This document shows positions 13,397 through 24,545 of a stretch of 64,000 nt of DNA, in pieces. The notes beneath the pieces are model-generated. The model searched no databases and was not told the DNA's origin. It saw only the letters and a program-made list of their open reading frames with translations. Position 1 is the first letter of the stretch, and each line of letters starts with the position of its first letter. The stretch is from Colias croceus (Eukaryota; Arthropoda; Insecta; Lepidoptera; Pieridae), in assembly GCF_905220415.1 (NCBI RefSeq), contig NC_059565.1, positions 131,501-195,500 of the forward strand, written 5' to 3'. The position numbers and the translations under genes were made by a program.

Positions 13397-13959
13397 GCCG
13401 GGCTAAACGGGATAGGAAATATAAAATTACTCTGCTAATTTAGTGATGTTTAATTTTACTGTCGATAATATTACCTTTCTGTGTACGAAATAGAGTTATA
13501 GTAGGCTTCCTACGTTACGTGGGATATTTTACTGGAGAAATTGGCATATCTATTCAATTTACAGGTCTTATTTTAATGCTTTTACCTACACAATTAGTAC
13601 TGTGTTATGAAAGGATATAAATTGTATAGTAAAAGTACGTATTTTTAATATATTTTGTCATGAAGAGGCTCTTTTTTCTTAATGTAGAGTCAGCTGGAAG
13701 CCTCTACTACTCTATCTATAATTTATCTATATTGTCTACGAATTTTCTCTTTTCATAGTAAAAGCTGCGCTTAGTTTAAACTACCAAGATGGTGTTATCT
13801 ATTACGACCTTTGTAGTTCACATATAATACAATAATATTAAATTTACAGGCAAAGTGTAAATAAATTATTATACTCTATCCATCTTATCCAAAGAACTCT
13901 ATGTTTTTATTTTTTGAGCTTTTTCCTGTCATATGTAGATCAGCTATCCTATTTATTTA

Positions 13960-14075
13960 ACTAGACATTCTAGAAGCACTTTTGAAGCATCATAATTTTT
14001 ACTAAGTTAGTTACCATCGCATCGTTTCCACAAGAAATTTCTACAGAGAAGAACCATCAAGAAAATTTGTATGAT
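13960..14075 (+). repeat. Diverged fragment of repeat family T
   Basis: It has recognisable blocks AGAAGCACTTTTGAAGCATC and CTACAGAGAAGAACC, shared with better copies at 29776, 39513, 57484 and 60473. Confidence 0.5.
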
Positions 14076-14962
14076 CTTCTGGATGATTTTATTTTACTAT
14101 GTTAAAATTTTGATACAATTATTCAACTTGACTTCGTTGAGAATCGTTTTTGAATCGAAAATATGGAAAAATAGAAATTTACTACAGGTTCAGAAAGCAG
14201 TGAACTATCATACAACATAATATAGCAGGCTGTTAGCAGATTATGATGCCAAAGCAGTGTCCTGTCGTTCCTAAATGGCAATTATTTCCTATTGCGAATA
14301 TTTAATAATGGTGGACATAGGTACTTGCAAAAAACATCGATATCTCATCAGAACATCACTAGCCGAGCACCTGGAGAAAATTCGGGGAAACAAATTGTTT
14401 ATTTTAGTTAGTACTGAAATTCAGTGTTACTACATCGTATAATGTTATTGGTGAATCACAGGAATAACTTGTCAATATGTTTGTTTGCCAATATAGTCAA
14501 AACAGATGAACTGTGGATAAATATTTAATTAGCTTGTCGTCAATTGATTAGGCACATTTTATTTGAAAACGTTGGTTTTATTTTAGATTCTTTTATCGAT
14601 AGAACGTGGCTCGTTCATTGATTTTGATTAAAATATGAATAGGTACCTATCCCTACAACATTTACTTCACTGGCTCGTTATTTTAACAAAATCCAGTCAA
14701 AAATAAGGCACTATATGCTTGCAATATAGGTACTTAATTATAAAAATAAAATAATAGTAGTAAATTTGGCACAATAATATTATATGAATAGTCTACCTTA
14801 CGGTATGAGCTTTCGGCTCTTATTGGTTACCTATGCTTGTAGTTACATATTTACAAAAATACACAAGGTGTTGTAGAAAATGCGACTCACTGAACTAAAT
14901 GTGTCTTCATAACTTGTGCGTGAAAAAGTAAAAAAGAAGAGCGTGTGTGCCGAGCATGTGTC

Positions 14963-15094
14963 AGAAGTGAAACTTCTTTAGCAAGATTCAAAGATACTGA
15001 AATCGTCGCGTTACTACATGACGTGACGGTATTGCCATGAAATTTTACTCTCAACGCTAACCGTGCGCTAACCCCTCTAAAGAAGTTTCACTTT
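14963..15094. mobile_element. MITE-like element, TIR AAGTGAAACTTCTTTA
   Basis: It starts GAAGTGAAACTTCTTTAGC and ends AAAGAAGTTTCACTTT, an inverted terminal repeat, with no coding capacity between. Upstream lies GAGCGTGTGTGCCGAGCA, also seen beside the other copies. Relatives are at 15208-15331, 53036-53224, 55336-55385 (one end) and 58443-58627. Confidence 0.65.
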
Positions 15095-15207
15095 AAAAGC
15101 TGAATCATAAAGGCGTCTTCTTCTATTAGTTTAAAAGATGGAGCAAATACAATCTAAAAAACATGATTTAAGATTAAAAACAAGAGCGTGCCGAGCACAC
15201 GTATCAC

Positions 15208-15331
15208 AAATGAAACTTCTTTAGCAAGATTCAAAGATACCAAAATCGTCGCCTTACTATATGTCGTGACGGTATTGTCATGACGCGACCTTGAAATATT
15301 ACTCTCAACCTGCCTTAAGAAGTTTCACTTA
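15208..15331. mobile_element. MITE-like element, second copy of the same family
   Basis: It starts AAATGAAACTTCTTTAGCA and ends TTAAGAAGTTTCACTT. The interior (GATACYRAAATCGTCG, GACGGTATTG) matches the copy 245 bp upstream in the same orientation, so the pair looks like a local duplication or two insertions. Confidence 0.65.
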
Positions 15332-15581
15332 AAAAATAGACATATCCATTTCAGAACTACGTTGCGAAAGACAAACATACAGAAATTCACCCAATAAATA
15401 TATTAAATACCCTGTTTTTACTGGGGATACCCCCAAATAGTATAAATATTTACAATTTATAAACATTATAGAATTTCCCTATCACGTGTGTTTACTGTTT
15501 ACTCCTACGAGACAGCTCGACTGATTTCTACGAAATTTTTATGTACAATCTGTAGATCTGAGAATAGGTCGTAAAGTATTT

Positions 15582-15765
15582 ACTAGCCGTCCGACCCGGC
15601 TTCGCCCGTGGTAAATATAGCCACAGATTACAAATAGCATAGCTCTCAGAGATCGTATATCTGGATATATGAAAGAATTTTTGAAATCGGTCCAGTATTT
15701 CCTGAGATAAGCGCGTTAAAACAAAAAACAAACTACAGCTCTATAATAATAAGTGTAGAAATTAT
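15582..15765 (+). repeat. Family S element, diverged
   Basis: It begins CTAGCCGTCCGACCCGGC, then TTCGCCCGTGG, with the core TTGAAATCGGTCCAGTATTT and end CTCTATAATAATAAGTGTAG. Confidence 0.65.
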
Positions 15766-16739
15766 AAATAATTATTATTATTAATAAATCTAGTCTCTTA
15801 TCTACCTCTATTGTAATATCTAGATATTATGATAAACTTTAAAATTCTAGTTTTTTATTCAATAAAATGGTACAAACTACAGCGATACGGCAAAAGACAC
15901 AGGTTTGAATCCCAGCTCATGATCGATTTTTCATTCATTTTCTAACATTTTTAAATAGTACATTTTCTTGATTTTAATTTAAAATCAAAGTAGTCATATC
16001 AACAAATATGAATTGTTCATAAATCGTTCCATAGATACTGGCCTCTGGTCAAGGTGACACACACACACGTAGTGAGGAAAACGACCGGCGCGAGCGCATG
16101 TGCGTGCCCGTTGTCGTACGACACGAGAAATAGTTGATATAGAATAGTAGTCGCTTATCCCTTAACTATGTTTACTTGGTTTATCCCGGGTTAACTTGGA
16201 TCACAATAAACTTATGTTAAAAATAATCTATGTTAAGATGTAGGTTGTTAATTGGTAAAGATATAGCTTTCTTTTTTTAAAAGAATGTTAAAAATCGTCA
16301 CAGTAATTTTTGGGGTACTTAGATCGTAACAACAAGTACCTAATTAAACTCTAAGCCTCGAACGGTTCTCATGAAATTTTGTGTGTACAAAAATTTAAAT
16401 ACTTTCTAGACCAGATTAAAGTTTTTTTCAGATATTATGTATTAGCATGGACCAATATGGTATCAGTTACGGAATAATCGCCTGAGCACACTTAACGATT
16501 ACGCCTTCTATATTCTCGATCATTTAAAGTACGCAACAGATTTTTTAATAGATAAAGTGGTCCTTTAGGTAGATTTTAGTATACAATTTATTAAGTTTTC
16601 TATACAGCGAATCCGCGCGCGGTATTCCAGTCATTTATAAATCTAAAGATAACGCGGGTGGCTTTGAGCGGGCAGCATCTATAATTAAAACTAGATAAAT
16701 ATTATTTTTACTCTATGTACAATGGAAATACATTCTCAT

Positions 16740-16925
16740 AAAACCTATAAATAGCTAATTAGATATGAATACACTCGTGCAATCCTTATCACAAAGAGAT
16801 AAGGTCGAAATTGTGATAACACAAGGAAAATCACATAATTGTAATTTAGTAAACATTATTTGTGTTCCTTCGTCGATCAGTATTGCTTTTGAATTTGTGA
16901 TATTGTGCTATTTGTAAGGTAATTA
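16740..16925 (+). promoter_or_regulatory. Possible upstream promoter or first exon of the acetyltransferase gene
   Basis: Within 180 bp there are a TATAAATA (about 16746), clustered GATA-type sites (CTTATC, AGATAAGG, TGATAAC at 16787-16821), an arthropod-initiator-like TCAGT (about 16879) and a possible donor AAG|GTAATT near 16918. GATA clusters are common in insect gut and fat-body promoters. The first coding exon of the downstream gene starts immediately after an acceptor, so an upstream non-coding exon is expected; this is one candidate and is not proven. Confidence 0.25.
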
Positions 16926-17406
16926 CGCATAAAATTTTTTTTTTTTACGATTTTGCACGTATTTTCAATAATTGTAAACGCTATATTTGCATATTCCAAA
17001 TGCTCTATAGGTAGAGTTTCACAGAGCAAGTAGAGTTTTAGATGAATATTCTTTAACGTCTTATTTCTAAAGTATTTTCCGGTCTATTTAACTATGTAAA
17101 CAGTACGATTTTATTTGTATAGGTAAGAAATTACTTAATACTAGCATTGTCACCCGGCTGCGCTCGGATTGATAAAAAACAGTTTATTTGTATGAAAATC
17201 GGTTAACATGCATGTACCAGTATTGTAACTTTTTAATTATTTTTAAAATTAGTCAGCTAAGTAGTTTCTGAGTTCATAAAAACACACACAAAAATTCAAA
17301 TCTTTCCAATTTAGCACACGCGTTTAAATTACGATCCTATATGTGTCCACGGACGAACAGAAAGACAAACACACAAAGTAACTAGGTATTCAATAAATAT
17401 TTTACA

Positions 17407-17731
17407 CTAGCTTCCGCCCGCGACTCCGTCCGCGCGGATGTCGGTCTTTGCGTGGATGGTTTATTTCTCCATTTTGAGTAACTCGGACAATGACATCTTA
17501 TAAATATCTATTGGACCCAAATACGGCTAGGTCTATAATAATACGCAACGTGTGTTCGCGGTACCTACTACAGAACAACGTCTATGGATAACTGAAAAAT
17601 TGAGATTAATTTTTTTTCTACGTATTTTTCCAGGATAAAAAGTATCCTATTTTACGCCCAGGATAATAAGGTATAATTATACCAAGTTTCATCGAAATCG
17701 AACCGGTAGTTTTCACGTGATGTCTTCACAT

Positions 17732-17772
<41 letters not shown>

Positions 17773-17892
17773 AATTTTTTTAATCACATATTTGGGTTTG
17801 GTATCGATCCAGTAACACCCCCTGGTAGTTATTTTTTCAATATTTTCAATGTACAGAATTGACCCTTCTACAGATTTATTATATGTATAGAT
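17407..17892 (+). repeat. Family C interspersed element with (ACAG)n
   Basis: It begins CTAGCTTCCGCCCGCGACTC, contains GATAAAAAGTATCCT, TTTTCACGTGATG, an (ACAG)n run of about nine units, GGTATCGATCCAGTAAC, and ends CTACAGATTTATTATATGTA. At ~485 bp it is longer than the copies at 39955-40265 and 40957-41284. Confidence 0.7.
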
Positions 17893-18247
17893 TTTTGTGT
17901 TGTAATAACAAACGTAATCCTCAGTTCACTAGTTACTTTTTATTAAATAAATATTAGTTACGAACGATTTATAAATATTAAGGAATAACCGGAGTCCTGG
18001 GTTCGATCCTCATTAAAAACGAAGTAAAATTTCAGGAATCATATTTTAAAACCGGGCATTATTACGCTTTTAACGCTTTAATATAACGTTCAAATAAAAA
18101 TAACATAATACTTACGTTACCATATAAAAATTCGTCTACTTATCTGTATGTAAAATTTCATTTAAATCTGTGCACCTGTTTCAACGTGCATTATATAGAA
18201 ACATACCTACACATACATATATAATTTCATATTATTATTCTATTTAG

Positions 18248-20749
18248 ATGCCCTGGAAAAGACCAGAGTCGGTTCCAGTTGGGAAAGTATGGAGCAGATT
18301 TCAAGGCAGAGAAAGGAATGGAAAACCAGCCTGTATGTGGGTATTGTTATATTAATAATACATAGATATCATATTCATTTAAACACATGTACAAAATAAA
18401 TAATTTACTGATGTATCTAAGCACTGCGTGGCACTGCTCTTTCTTGCATAAGCATACATAGAGAGCTCTACATCTTTGTAATTACAACCATAATTATTAA
18501 CAGAATAATAACCGTGGGACACCCTGTATAATAATAGGTTGGTATACTAAGCTCAAAGGAGGTTATAGTTTTGCATACGCTGAGTAAGTAAAAAATACTA
18601 TATGCCGGCTGCGCGAAGCTAGAGAAGAAAACATGGATTTTCAGAAAAAATTTAACAAAAATTTTTTGACGTAAGTAATTTTGTTGTTTAAGTATTTTTT
18701 ACGTGATCAGTTTATGCAGAACTACAAGTTCCTTCGCGCTTAGTATATCGATATTGGGACACCCTGTATAGAGACTTGAGAAAAAAAACACGTTTCAGAT
18801 TCATTTTTGTTTATTAAAATAATATTTAGATATCAATGAATTTATCTAATAATATACTTCTCGTCAACTAATTTAATTTTTAAAATTTATTTAACATATA
18901 CCTAAAAAATTGTAAATTAAATAACATTAATTATACATAATCTGTAAGGTATCAAATCCGCGACATGGAGGCACACGACAGGAAGCAGTGCCTGGACATG
19001 ATGCAGCAGACCTTCCTCGATGATGAACCGCTTTGTCAAGTTTTAGGTATATTCATGTTTATTTCAACTGTAATAACTAAATAATTCGTAAGTGTTTATA
19101 TTATTCGCATGATTACCTAACTTACCTGTATATATAATATATCAAAAAAATAAAACTTATTTATTTTTAAATAAAAAATTATTGAAAAAGATCTGGGCAC
19201 AAGGATAATAAAGCTGTCCACGTAAAATTAGCTGCAGTTAACTTGTAATCCTTATCAATACATATTTTATGTTTGTAAAAAGAAAAAAAAAACGAATTTT
19301 GATGATACTTTGCAGTAATGTAGCTTTTATTTTAGCTTATGTGTAGAAATTTTACGTAGCAAGTGAAACCGCATGGCTAAGCTAATAAATTCAAAAAATG
19401 TCCATGTCTAAGGTATTTTATATTTTTTTATACCTTTGATATTTTTTTTCTCAAATACATCTCTATACTGTATTATGTATTAAAAAGTTTAAACTTTAAA
19501 CAAAAATCCGAATTTTGCAGAAATCCAAAACGACCCTGCGTCCATACAAACCATAAGGAACAACTGGGAGGCCATGGCGGACCAGGGGCTGTGCATAGCT
19601 TGTTACACAGAGGAGAATGGACAACCAACTGAGTTGGTGGCTTTTAACATCCTCGTGGTGAAGAGTAAGGGTGATGGTGATGAAGATTTTGATAGTGTGA
19701 GTTATTTGACTAAATATGAATAAAATATTTGTTATTTAAAATATCGTCTAGGTATGTACTTACGTTTAATAAAATAAAAAAGTAACATTAATAGTACTTA
19801 ATTTGAAGAAGTCGATTAAAAAGAATTAATTTTTTTTTAATTATTCGTATAAAAAGCTAATTACACATAAGGCGGGATTCAAACCCGCTTCTTTCGCTGT
19901 ATCGACGTATGACATCAATTTTTCAACCAAATTCTAAATATTTTTCTAACAGATAAAAGGAGAACAATGGAAGAAGCTGCTCCTAACTCTAATAACTGCG
20001 GAAGAGTTGGTGAATCTCTTCGAACACTTTGGAGTGAGTGAGTTCTTGACCTCGAGTGGTCTCACTGTAGTGAGTGGCCATAGAGGACAGAATATTGGCG
20101 CTAGGATGATAGAAGCTAGGTAATTGTTCATACTAATAATATTATAAACGCGAAAGTTTGCAAGTATGGATGTTTCTTATTCATTCATGTAAAAACTGCT
20201 GGATGGATTTGGATGAAATTTTACAAGAAAATAAGCTGTACATTAGAATGACATTTTATAATCCATAGAAATACTTGGTTTTGCACGTGGTTTCGTCCGC
20301 AGGGAAAACCGCGTGGCACAGTTGGTAATAATATGTATTTATTTATTTAGTGGGACTCATTTTGTTGAAATTTCGGTTTTTTATCTACATGTAAAAATTA
20401 ATGAAAACTGAGGAAGAATCTAGGCTAATTTGGAAGATCTAAATGTACAATTAACGAGACAAACTATTAGTAATCTGTGGTACTTCTAGTATAGTATTAT
20501 GTTATCTGTAATTGTCGTGCTATAAAAAAATAAATATTTATTTATCGTTACAGAGAACAAATCTGCAAGACCTTCGGTTTAAAAGCAGTTGCTACAGTTT
20601 TCACAGCGATAACCTCCCAGGTTCTAGCAGCTAAATGCGGTTATCAAGTGTTGGCGGAACTACCGTATGTCGAGATGAAACAACATGGCGTCGATCTGAC
20701 AGAATGTTCTACACCTAGCGCTAAATTAATGGGGATAAAATTTAGTTAG
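18248..20749 (+). CDS. Insect arylalkylamine N-acetyltransferase-like (GNAT fold)
   Basis: The predicted enzyme would move an acetyl group from acetyl-CoA to an arylalkylamine (dopamine, serotonin, octopamine class) in the cytosol; insect members serve cuticle sclerotisation, amine inactivation and melatonin synthesis. Coding exons are 18248-18336, 18949-19046, 19521-19696, 19953-20119 and 20554-20749; phases agree and give 241 residues, normal for the family. What I see: N-terminal MPWKRPES, YQIRDM at residues 31-36, DDEPL at 54-58 (E56 aligns with the catalytic Glu known from Drosophila DAT), and the acetyl-CoA loop GHRGQNIGAR at 163-172. The C-terminus ends GIKFS. The ATG lies right after an acceptor (TTCTATTTAG), so a 5' non-coding exon is expected upstream. 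The exon 1 donor is the weak GTGGGT; the nearby GTATGT would break the frame. The exact amine substrate cannot be told. Confidence 0.94.
20130..20322 (-). repeat. Family S element in intron 4 of the acetyltransferase
   Basis: It starts ACTAATAATATTATAAACGC, ten bases after the exon 4 donor, and ends in a decayed head (AAAACCGCGTGGCACAGTTG). Confidence 0.65.
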
Positions 20750-20889
20750 TTTACGACTTGATGATAATTCGGTAGTTAATTTAAAAATAGTTCAAAATAT
20801 AGCACAAATATGTAGCGACACCTCGCATTGAAATTAATATAATTAATATTGAAATTAAATTGCAATATTGAAATTATTATTATATAACT

Positions 20890-21062
20890 AGCTTACCGCC
20901 CGCGGCTTCGCCCGCTTTCTCTAAAACGATTTGAGATTTAAACTATCCTATCTCTCAAGTTGGATTGAACTGCACATGGTGTGCGAATTATATTATAATC
21001 GGTTAAGTGGTTTAGGAGTCCATTGAGGACAAACATTGTGACACGAGATTTATATATATTAA
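20890..21062 (+). repeat. Family S element, left arm of an inverted pair
   Basis: It begins CTAGCTTACCGCCCGCGGC and ends CATTGTGACACGAGATTTAT. The near-identical reverse copy is at 21425-21586, so the two form long arms of an inverted repeat around another family S copy. Confidence 0.7.
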
Positions 21063-21075
21063 GAAGATAATAATT

Positions 21076-21316
21076 ATCCTACTAATATTATAAATGCGAA
21101 AGTTTGTGAGGGTAGATTTATGTCAGTACCTATGTGTATGTGTTTGTTTACTCTTTCACGCAAGTACTACTGAACCGATTACAATGAAATTTAGCACACA
21201 AAGAGGGTAACTTGGATTGACACATAGGATAAGTTTTATATCGGAAATCCCACGGGAACGGGGACTATGCGGGTTTTACTTTGAAAACGCGGGCGAAGCC
21301 GCGGGCGGAAAGCTAG
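21076..21316 (-). repeat. Family S element between the inverted pair
   Basis: It starts CCTACTAATATTATAAATGC, contains AGAGGGTAACTTGGATTGAC, and ends GAAGCCGCGGGCGGAAAGC and TAGT. Confidence 0.75.
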
Positions 21317-21424
21317 TTACTTATTATAATGAAATGAAAATGTATCGTACATTTTTTTATAAGTAATTACGGAAAAATACTTAAAGCACAGACAATTTCA
21401 TACTACTATATGTATCTTCTTTAA

Positions 21425-21586
21425 TATATATAAATCTCGTGTCACAATGTTTGTCCTCAATGGACTCCTAAACCACTTAACCGATTATAATAAAATTCGC
21501 ACACCATGTGCAGTTCGATCCAACTTGAGAGATAGGATAGAATCGTTTTAGAGAAAGCGGGCGAAGCCGCGGGCGGTAAGCTAGTA
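21425..21586 (-). repeat. Family S element, right arm of the inverted pair
   Basis: It begins TATATAAATCTCGTGTCACA, contains CTCCTAAACCACTTAACC, and ends GCGAAGCCGCGGGCGGTAAG and CTAGT. It mirrors 20890-21062. Confidence 0.7.
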
Positions 21587-21677
21587 GTATTATAATATTA
21601 TCTGTGATAATACTCAATAAAATACCACAGTACCTTGATTGAGTTGCTTTGGCTCTACCTCAGATAATATAATACTA

Positions 21678-21853
21678 CTAGCTTTCCGCCCGAGGCTTCG
21701 TCCGATTTATCTAAAATTATATACTAAAACCTTCCTCTTGAATTACTCTATCTATTCAAAAAAACCGCATCAAAATCGGTTGCGTAGTTTTAAAGATTTA
21801 AGCATACCCACATAGGGACAGAAAAAGCGACTTTGTTTTATGCTATGTAGTGA
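21678..21853 (+). repeat. Family S2 element
   Basis: It begins CTAGCTTTCCGCCCGAGGC, contains TCGGTTGCGTAGTTTTAAAG, and ends GACTTTGTTTTATGCTATGT and AG. Confidence 0.7.
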
Positions 21854-22125
21854 ATTAGTGATACGCTCGACTTAACTGTTTGTGGATGCCCACTTTCACG
21901 ACATATTGTCGGTACATTAAATACTCCGTCTCGTATCCCACGAGAATAAAAGTATTTAGAATCCCCTTAATTAAATCGTTATTATCATGTTATTGTAAAT
22001 GTTATGTCATAAAGTGTAAGAAAAATATTATAATATGTACTATTATTTCTATTAAAATTAAGAATTATTGTGTTAAGTTTGTACCTCTAAGTACAAAGTA
22101 AATTATTATTTTTAAGTATAAGGTG

Positions 22126-22200
22126 CTAATTAAATAAAACAATGTATTCAGTTATAAATAAAGTTTATTATAAAATCACACGAGTGCTTTATTTTCCTTC
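22126..22200. terminator. Possible polyadenylation signals on both strands
   Basis: AATAAA occurs on the + strand near 22132 and 22156, and TTTATTTTCC (AATAAA on the - strand) near 22188. The + signals could end the acetyltransferase transcript about 1.4 kb beyond its stop; the - signal could end a long GMF 3' UTR. Nothing beyond the motifs supports this. Confidence 0.2.
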
Positions 22201-22411
22201 TCTACATATAAATGCAATACATCACAAAATGTTTACAAAATTCGAAAAACATCGAAAGTGATATACTTATAATTTATATAAAAATAAAGTTTTAGATGAA
22301 AACTAAAAAGTAGTTATAATATTATGTTGGCAATATTAATTAATGATATTATAAATAAAAAGGTGTAGATAGGTTACCAACACAACATTTGAATTTGATC
22401 TTAAAACACGG

Positions 22412-22572
22412 CACACTAGAGCTAGCGTGCAAGAGCAACTTTAGCCTCTCCCATCAACTGTATGGGGAGTTGCGTCGCTACGTGCGCGCACTTTCTTACT
22501 AGCCCATAGAGTTGATGGGAGAGACAAAATAGTTGCGGAGACAAAAGTTGCTCTTGCGCGCTAGCTCTTGTG
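22412..22572. mobile_element. MITE, TIR GAGCTAGCGYGCAAGAGCAA
   Basis: The ends AGAGCTAGCGTGCAAGAGC and GCTCTTGCGCGCTAGCTCT are inverted repeats. Inside, TCTCCCATCAACTGTATGGG and AGTTGATGGGAGAGAC also pair. The centre carries CTACGTGCGCGCACTTTC. A second copy lies at 49325-49496 in the ATP7 intron. No ORF is present. Confidence 0.75.
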
Positions 22573-22741
22573 CACACATGATTATAGACGTCAAAGTGAG
22601 ATGGCAAGATTCAACTATCGTGAACGAGAAAGAGACAACGGTAGTAAAATGTGCTATCTACACGTTTTTACTTATAATATCACTGGTATTTACGAAAAAC
22701 GTACGTATTAGATAAGTTATAATATATTTCTTATCAATAAT

Positions 22742-23015
22742 GGCCTGCGCAGACGAGGGATTTTAGTCTCGGGCGCGGGCGTAGAAAAGCACGCTATGGA
22801 ATCCAGTATGAATAGGTTAGTTCGCCGTGTGCGTTGCTTCGCCTAGTCACCCGTGTTCTATTTCTTTAGGGGACTCCCGCGTACTTTTATCCGCTCCCTG
22901 CGTGTCCGCGGTTATTCGGGGGACTTTTAGTACACGGTACTTTTAATCCCTCGTTTGCGTTACTCGATACAGTTGTAAGTATTCTATATTTTAAAATCCC
23001 TCGTCTGCGCAGGCC
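22742..23015. mobile_element. 274-bp MITE with perfect 24-bp TIRs
   Basis: The left end (22742-22765) begins GGCCTGCGCAGACGAGGG and the right end (22992-23015) is its exact reverse complement over 24 bp. The interior is GC-rich and non-coding, with GGGGGACTTTTAGTACACGG. Perfect ends suggest recent activity or strong constraint. Confidence 0.8.
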
Positions 23016-23296
23016 TTAAGAATACTTTTTTAATAATACAAAACATTGGATACAAGACAGGCATAAAAATTGATACAAATAGACAGAAAAAATGCGTTTT
23101 ATTTCATTCTTCGGTACTTTTATACGGTTTAAAAATATGCAGGAGTTGCATAATATAATACAATTGAATACAATCTATATAAGCATTATTATAAACGTCC
23201 AAATATTTATACTGGTTTAAATATGATATGGTTTTGAGAACAGATAAATGTACCAATTTTTGCAGTATTAAAAATCATAATAACATTTTTAATGTG

Positions 23297-23511
23297 TAAC
23301 GGTGCATTTACATCAAACGAGCGTATGCTCATTCTAACCTCACTATGTCTGTGTATTTTAGTGTAAACGGGCGTGCGTTCGAAAAGATTCTATGCAATGT
23401 TCTAATACTGAACAACACTGAATACGAATTTTCGTTTCCACTAAAAGATCACGAAAGAATGCTCTAGCTCAGGCTGTAGCTCTATATTCGTTTGATGGAA
23501 ATGCACCGTTA
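23297..23511. mobile_element. MITE, TIR TAACGGTGCATTTACATCAA
   Basis: It begins TAACGGTGCATTTACATCAA and ends TTGATGGAAATGCACCGTTA, arms of about 25 bp with one mismatch in the first 20. The interior (ACTGAACAACACTGAATACG, AAAAGATCACGAAAGAATG) matches, in reverse, the element at 51519-51696. Confidence 0.75.
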
Positions 23512-24423
23512 GTAGCAGTGACGCCAAATCTAAATTTAGTGAAATTATTTGAAACATAATATGCATTTAAAAGGAAAATTATGGGCAAGTATCGGAATGT
23601 TATTTCATAAAAGTAATATAAAAATAAATCTTGCTCTACCAACATTACCCACACAATATATTACGCATCTACCACACAGATAAAACACATCCGCAATAAT
23701 TCAGTAATTTTCGAGGTATCACTTTCACACTATTCAAAAAGTTTATAAATAGGCTAGATGCCGAAAATCGTAGGAATATATAAAATTGAAATTTATTTGG
23801 ATATGAAAATGTACTCTTGTGTGCAAAAACTACTGAACCGATTTTATTAAAACACAAATTAATTAGCTAGCTGAAACTATAAAAGTACCTATATAATAAA
23901 ATTAAAATTCGTTTCTTATAATATATGAAACTACTATCTTATTGAAAAATTATTTTACACTAATAAGCAATATATCGATTATAATTTTCAGCAAAAATAA
24001 TATACAAAAATATATAATTTTAACCACATACAGTTGGCATCCAGTAAAATAACTCATACCATTCTCCTTTCAACTCTTCTTTTTTAATAAATTTATGCAA
24101 AAAGTTATTGCATTGGTACATAAATGTCTTGTATGTAGTGTTATTTATTTAATCTCTTCCCAACTCTATTCATCTCTTCTTCATTCATTAATATTCTCCT
24201 ATAATATATTACTTTATTTTTGACTCATACTTGTGTATTCATAAGTATATGTTACATGAAAACGTTAAATATCATTCTAAACAAGTTTATTATTCCATCT
24301 CTACCAACTCTATTAAATTTTTTAACTCCCAATCATATATCTTCCATTCCCATCTCTTCCCAACTCTTCTCTACTTTTTTTATTAACTTTCCTACTCCTA
24401 AACACATTTATTCCTACTGCCTA

Positions 24424-24545
24424 TACATATAACTCCACCTCTTCCCATCTCACGTCATCTCTCCCCACCTCTCCCCTCATCCCATCTCACTCCACCTCTC
24501 CCCATCCTATCTCACGTCATCTGATCCCATCTCACCCCACCTCTA
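24424..24545. repeat. Pyrimidine-rich degenerate minisatellite at the GMF 3' end
   Basis: Variants of CCCATCTCACGTCATCTC, CCCACCTCTCCCC are repeated up to the GMF stop codon. On the GMF (-) strand this reads as purine-rich GAGATGGG/GGTGGAGAGG just after the stop, so it is probably the start of its 3' UTR. Confidence 0.6.

Larger units (their letters stand above)
1..16700. other. Gene-poor, repeat-rich intergenic region
   Basis: I see no exon chain with matching splice phases and no recognisable protein here on either strand. The sequence is AT-rich single-copy DNA broken up by many short interspersed elements, LINE tail fragments and small inverted repeats, which are listed separately. Two places stand out as less random: a CpG-rich patch around 13320-13390 and a weak open reading frame at 216-500. 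Everything else reads as intergenic DNA. Confidence 0.6.
22200..24542. other. Intergenic or GMF 3' region without recognisable genes
   Basis: No coding exon is visible. The stretch contains three inverted-repeat elements (listed), one AT-rich single-copy segment, and a pyrimidine-rich simple region at 24424-24545. Part of it may be GMF 3' UTR on the - strand. Confidence 0.5.
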
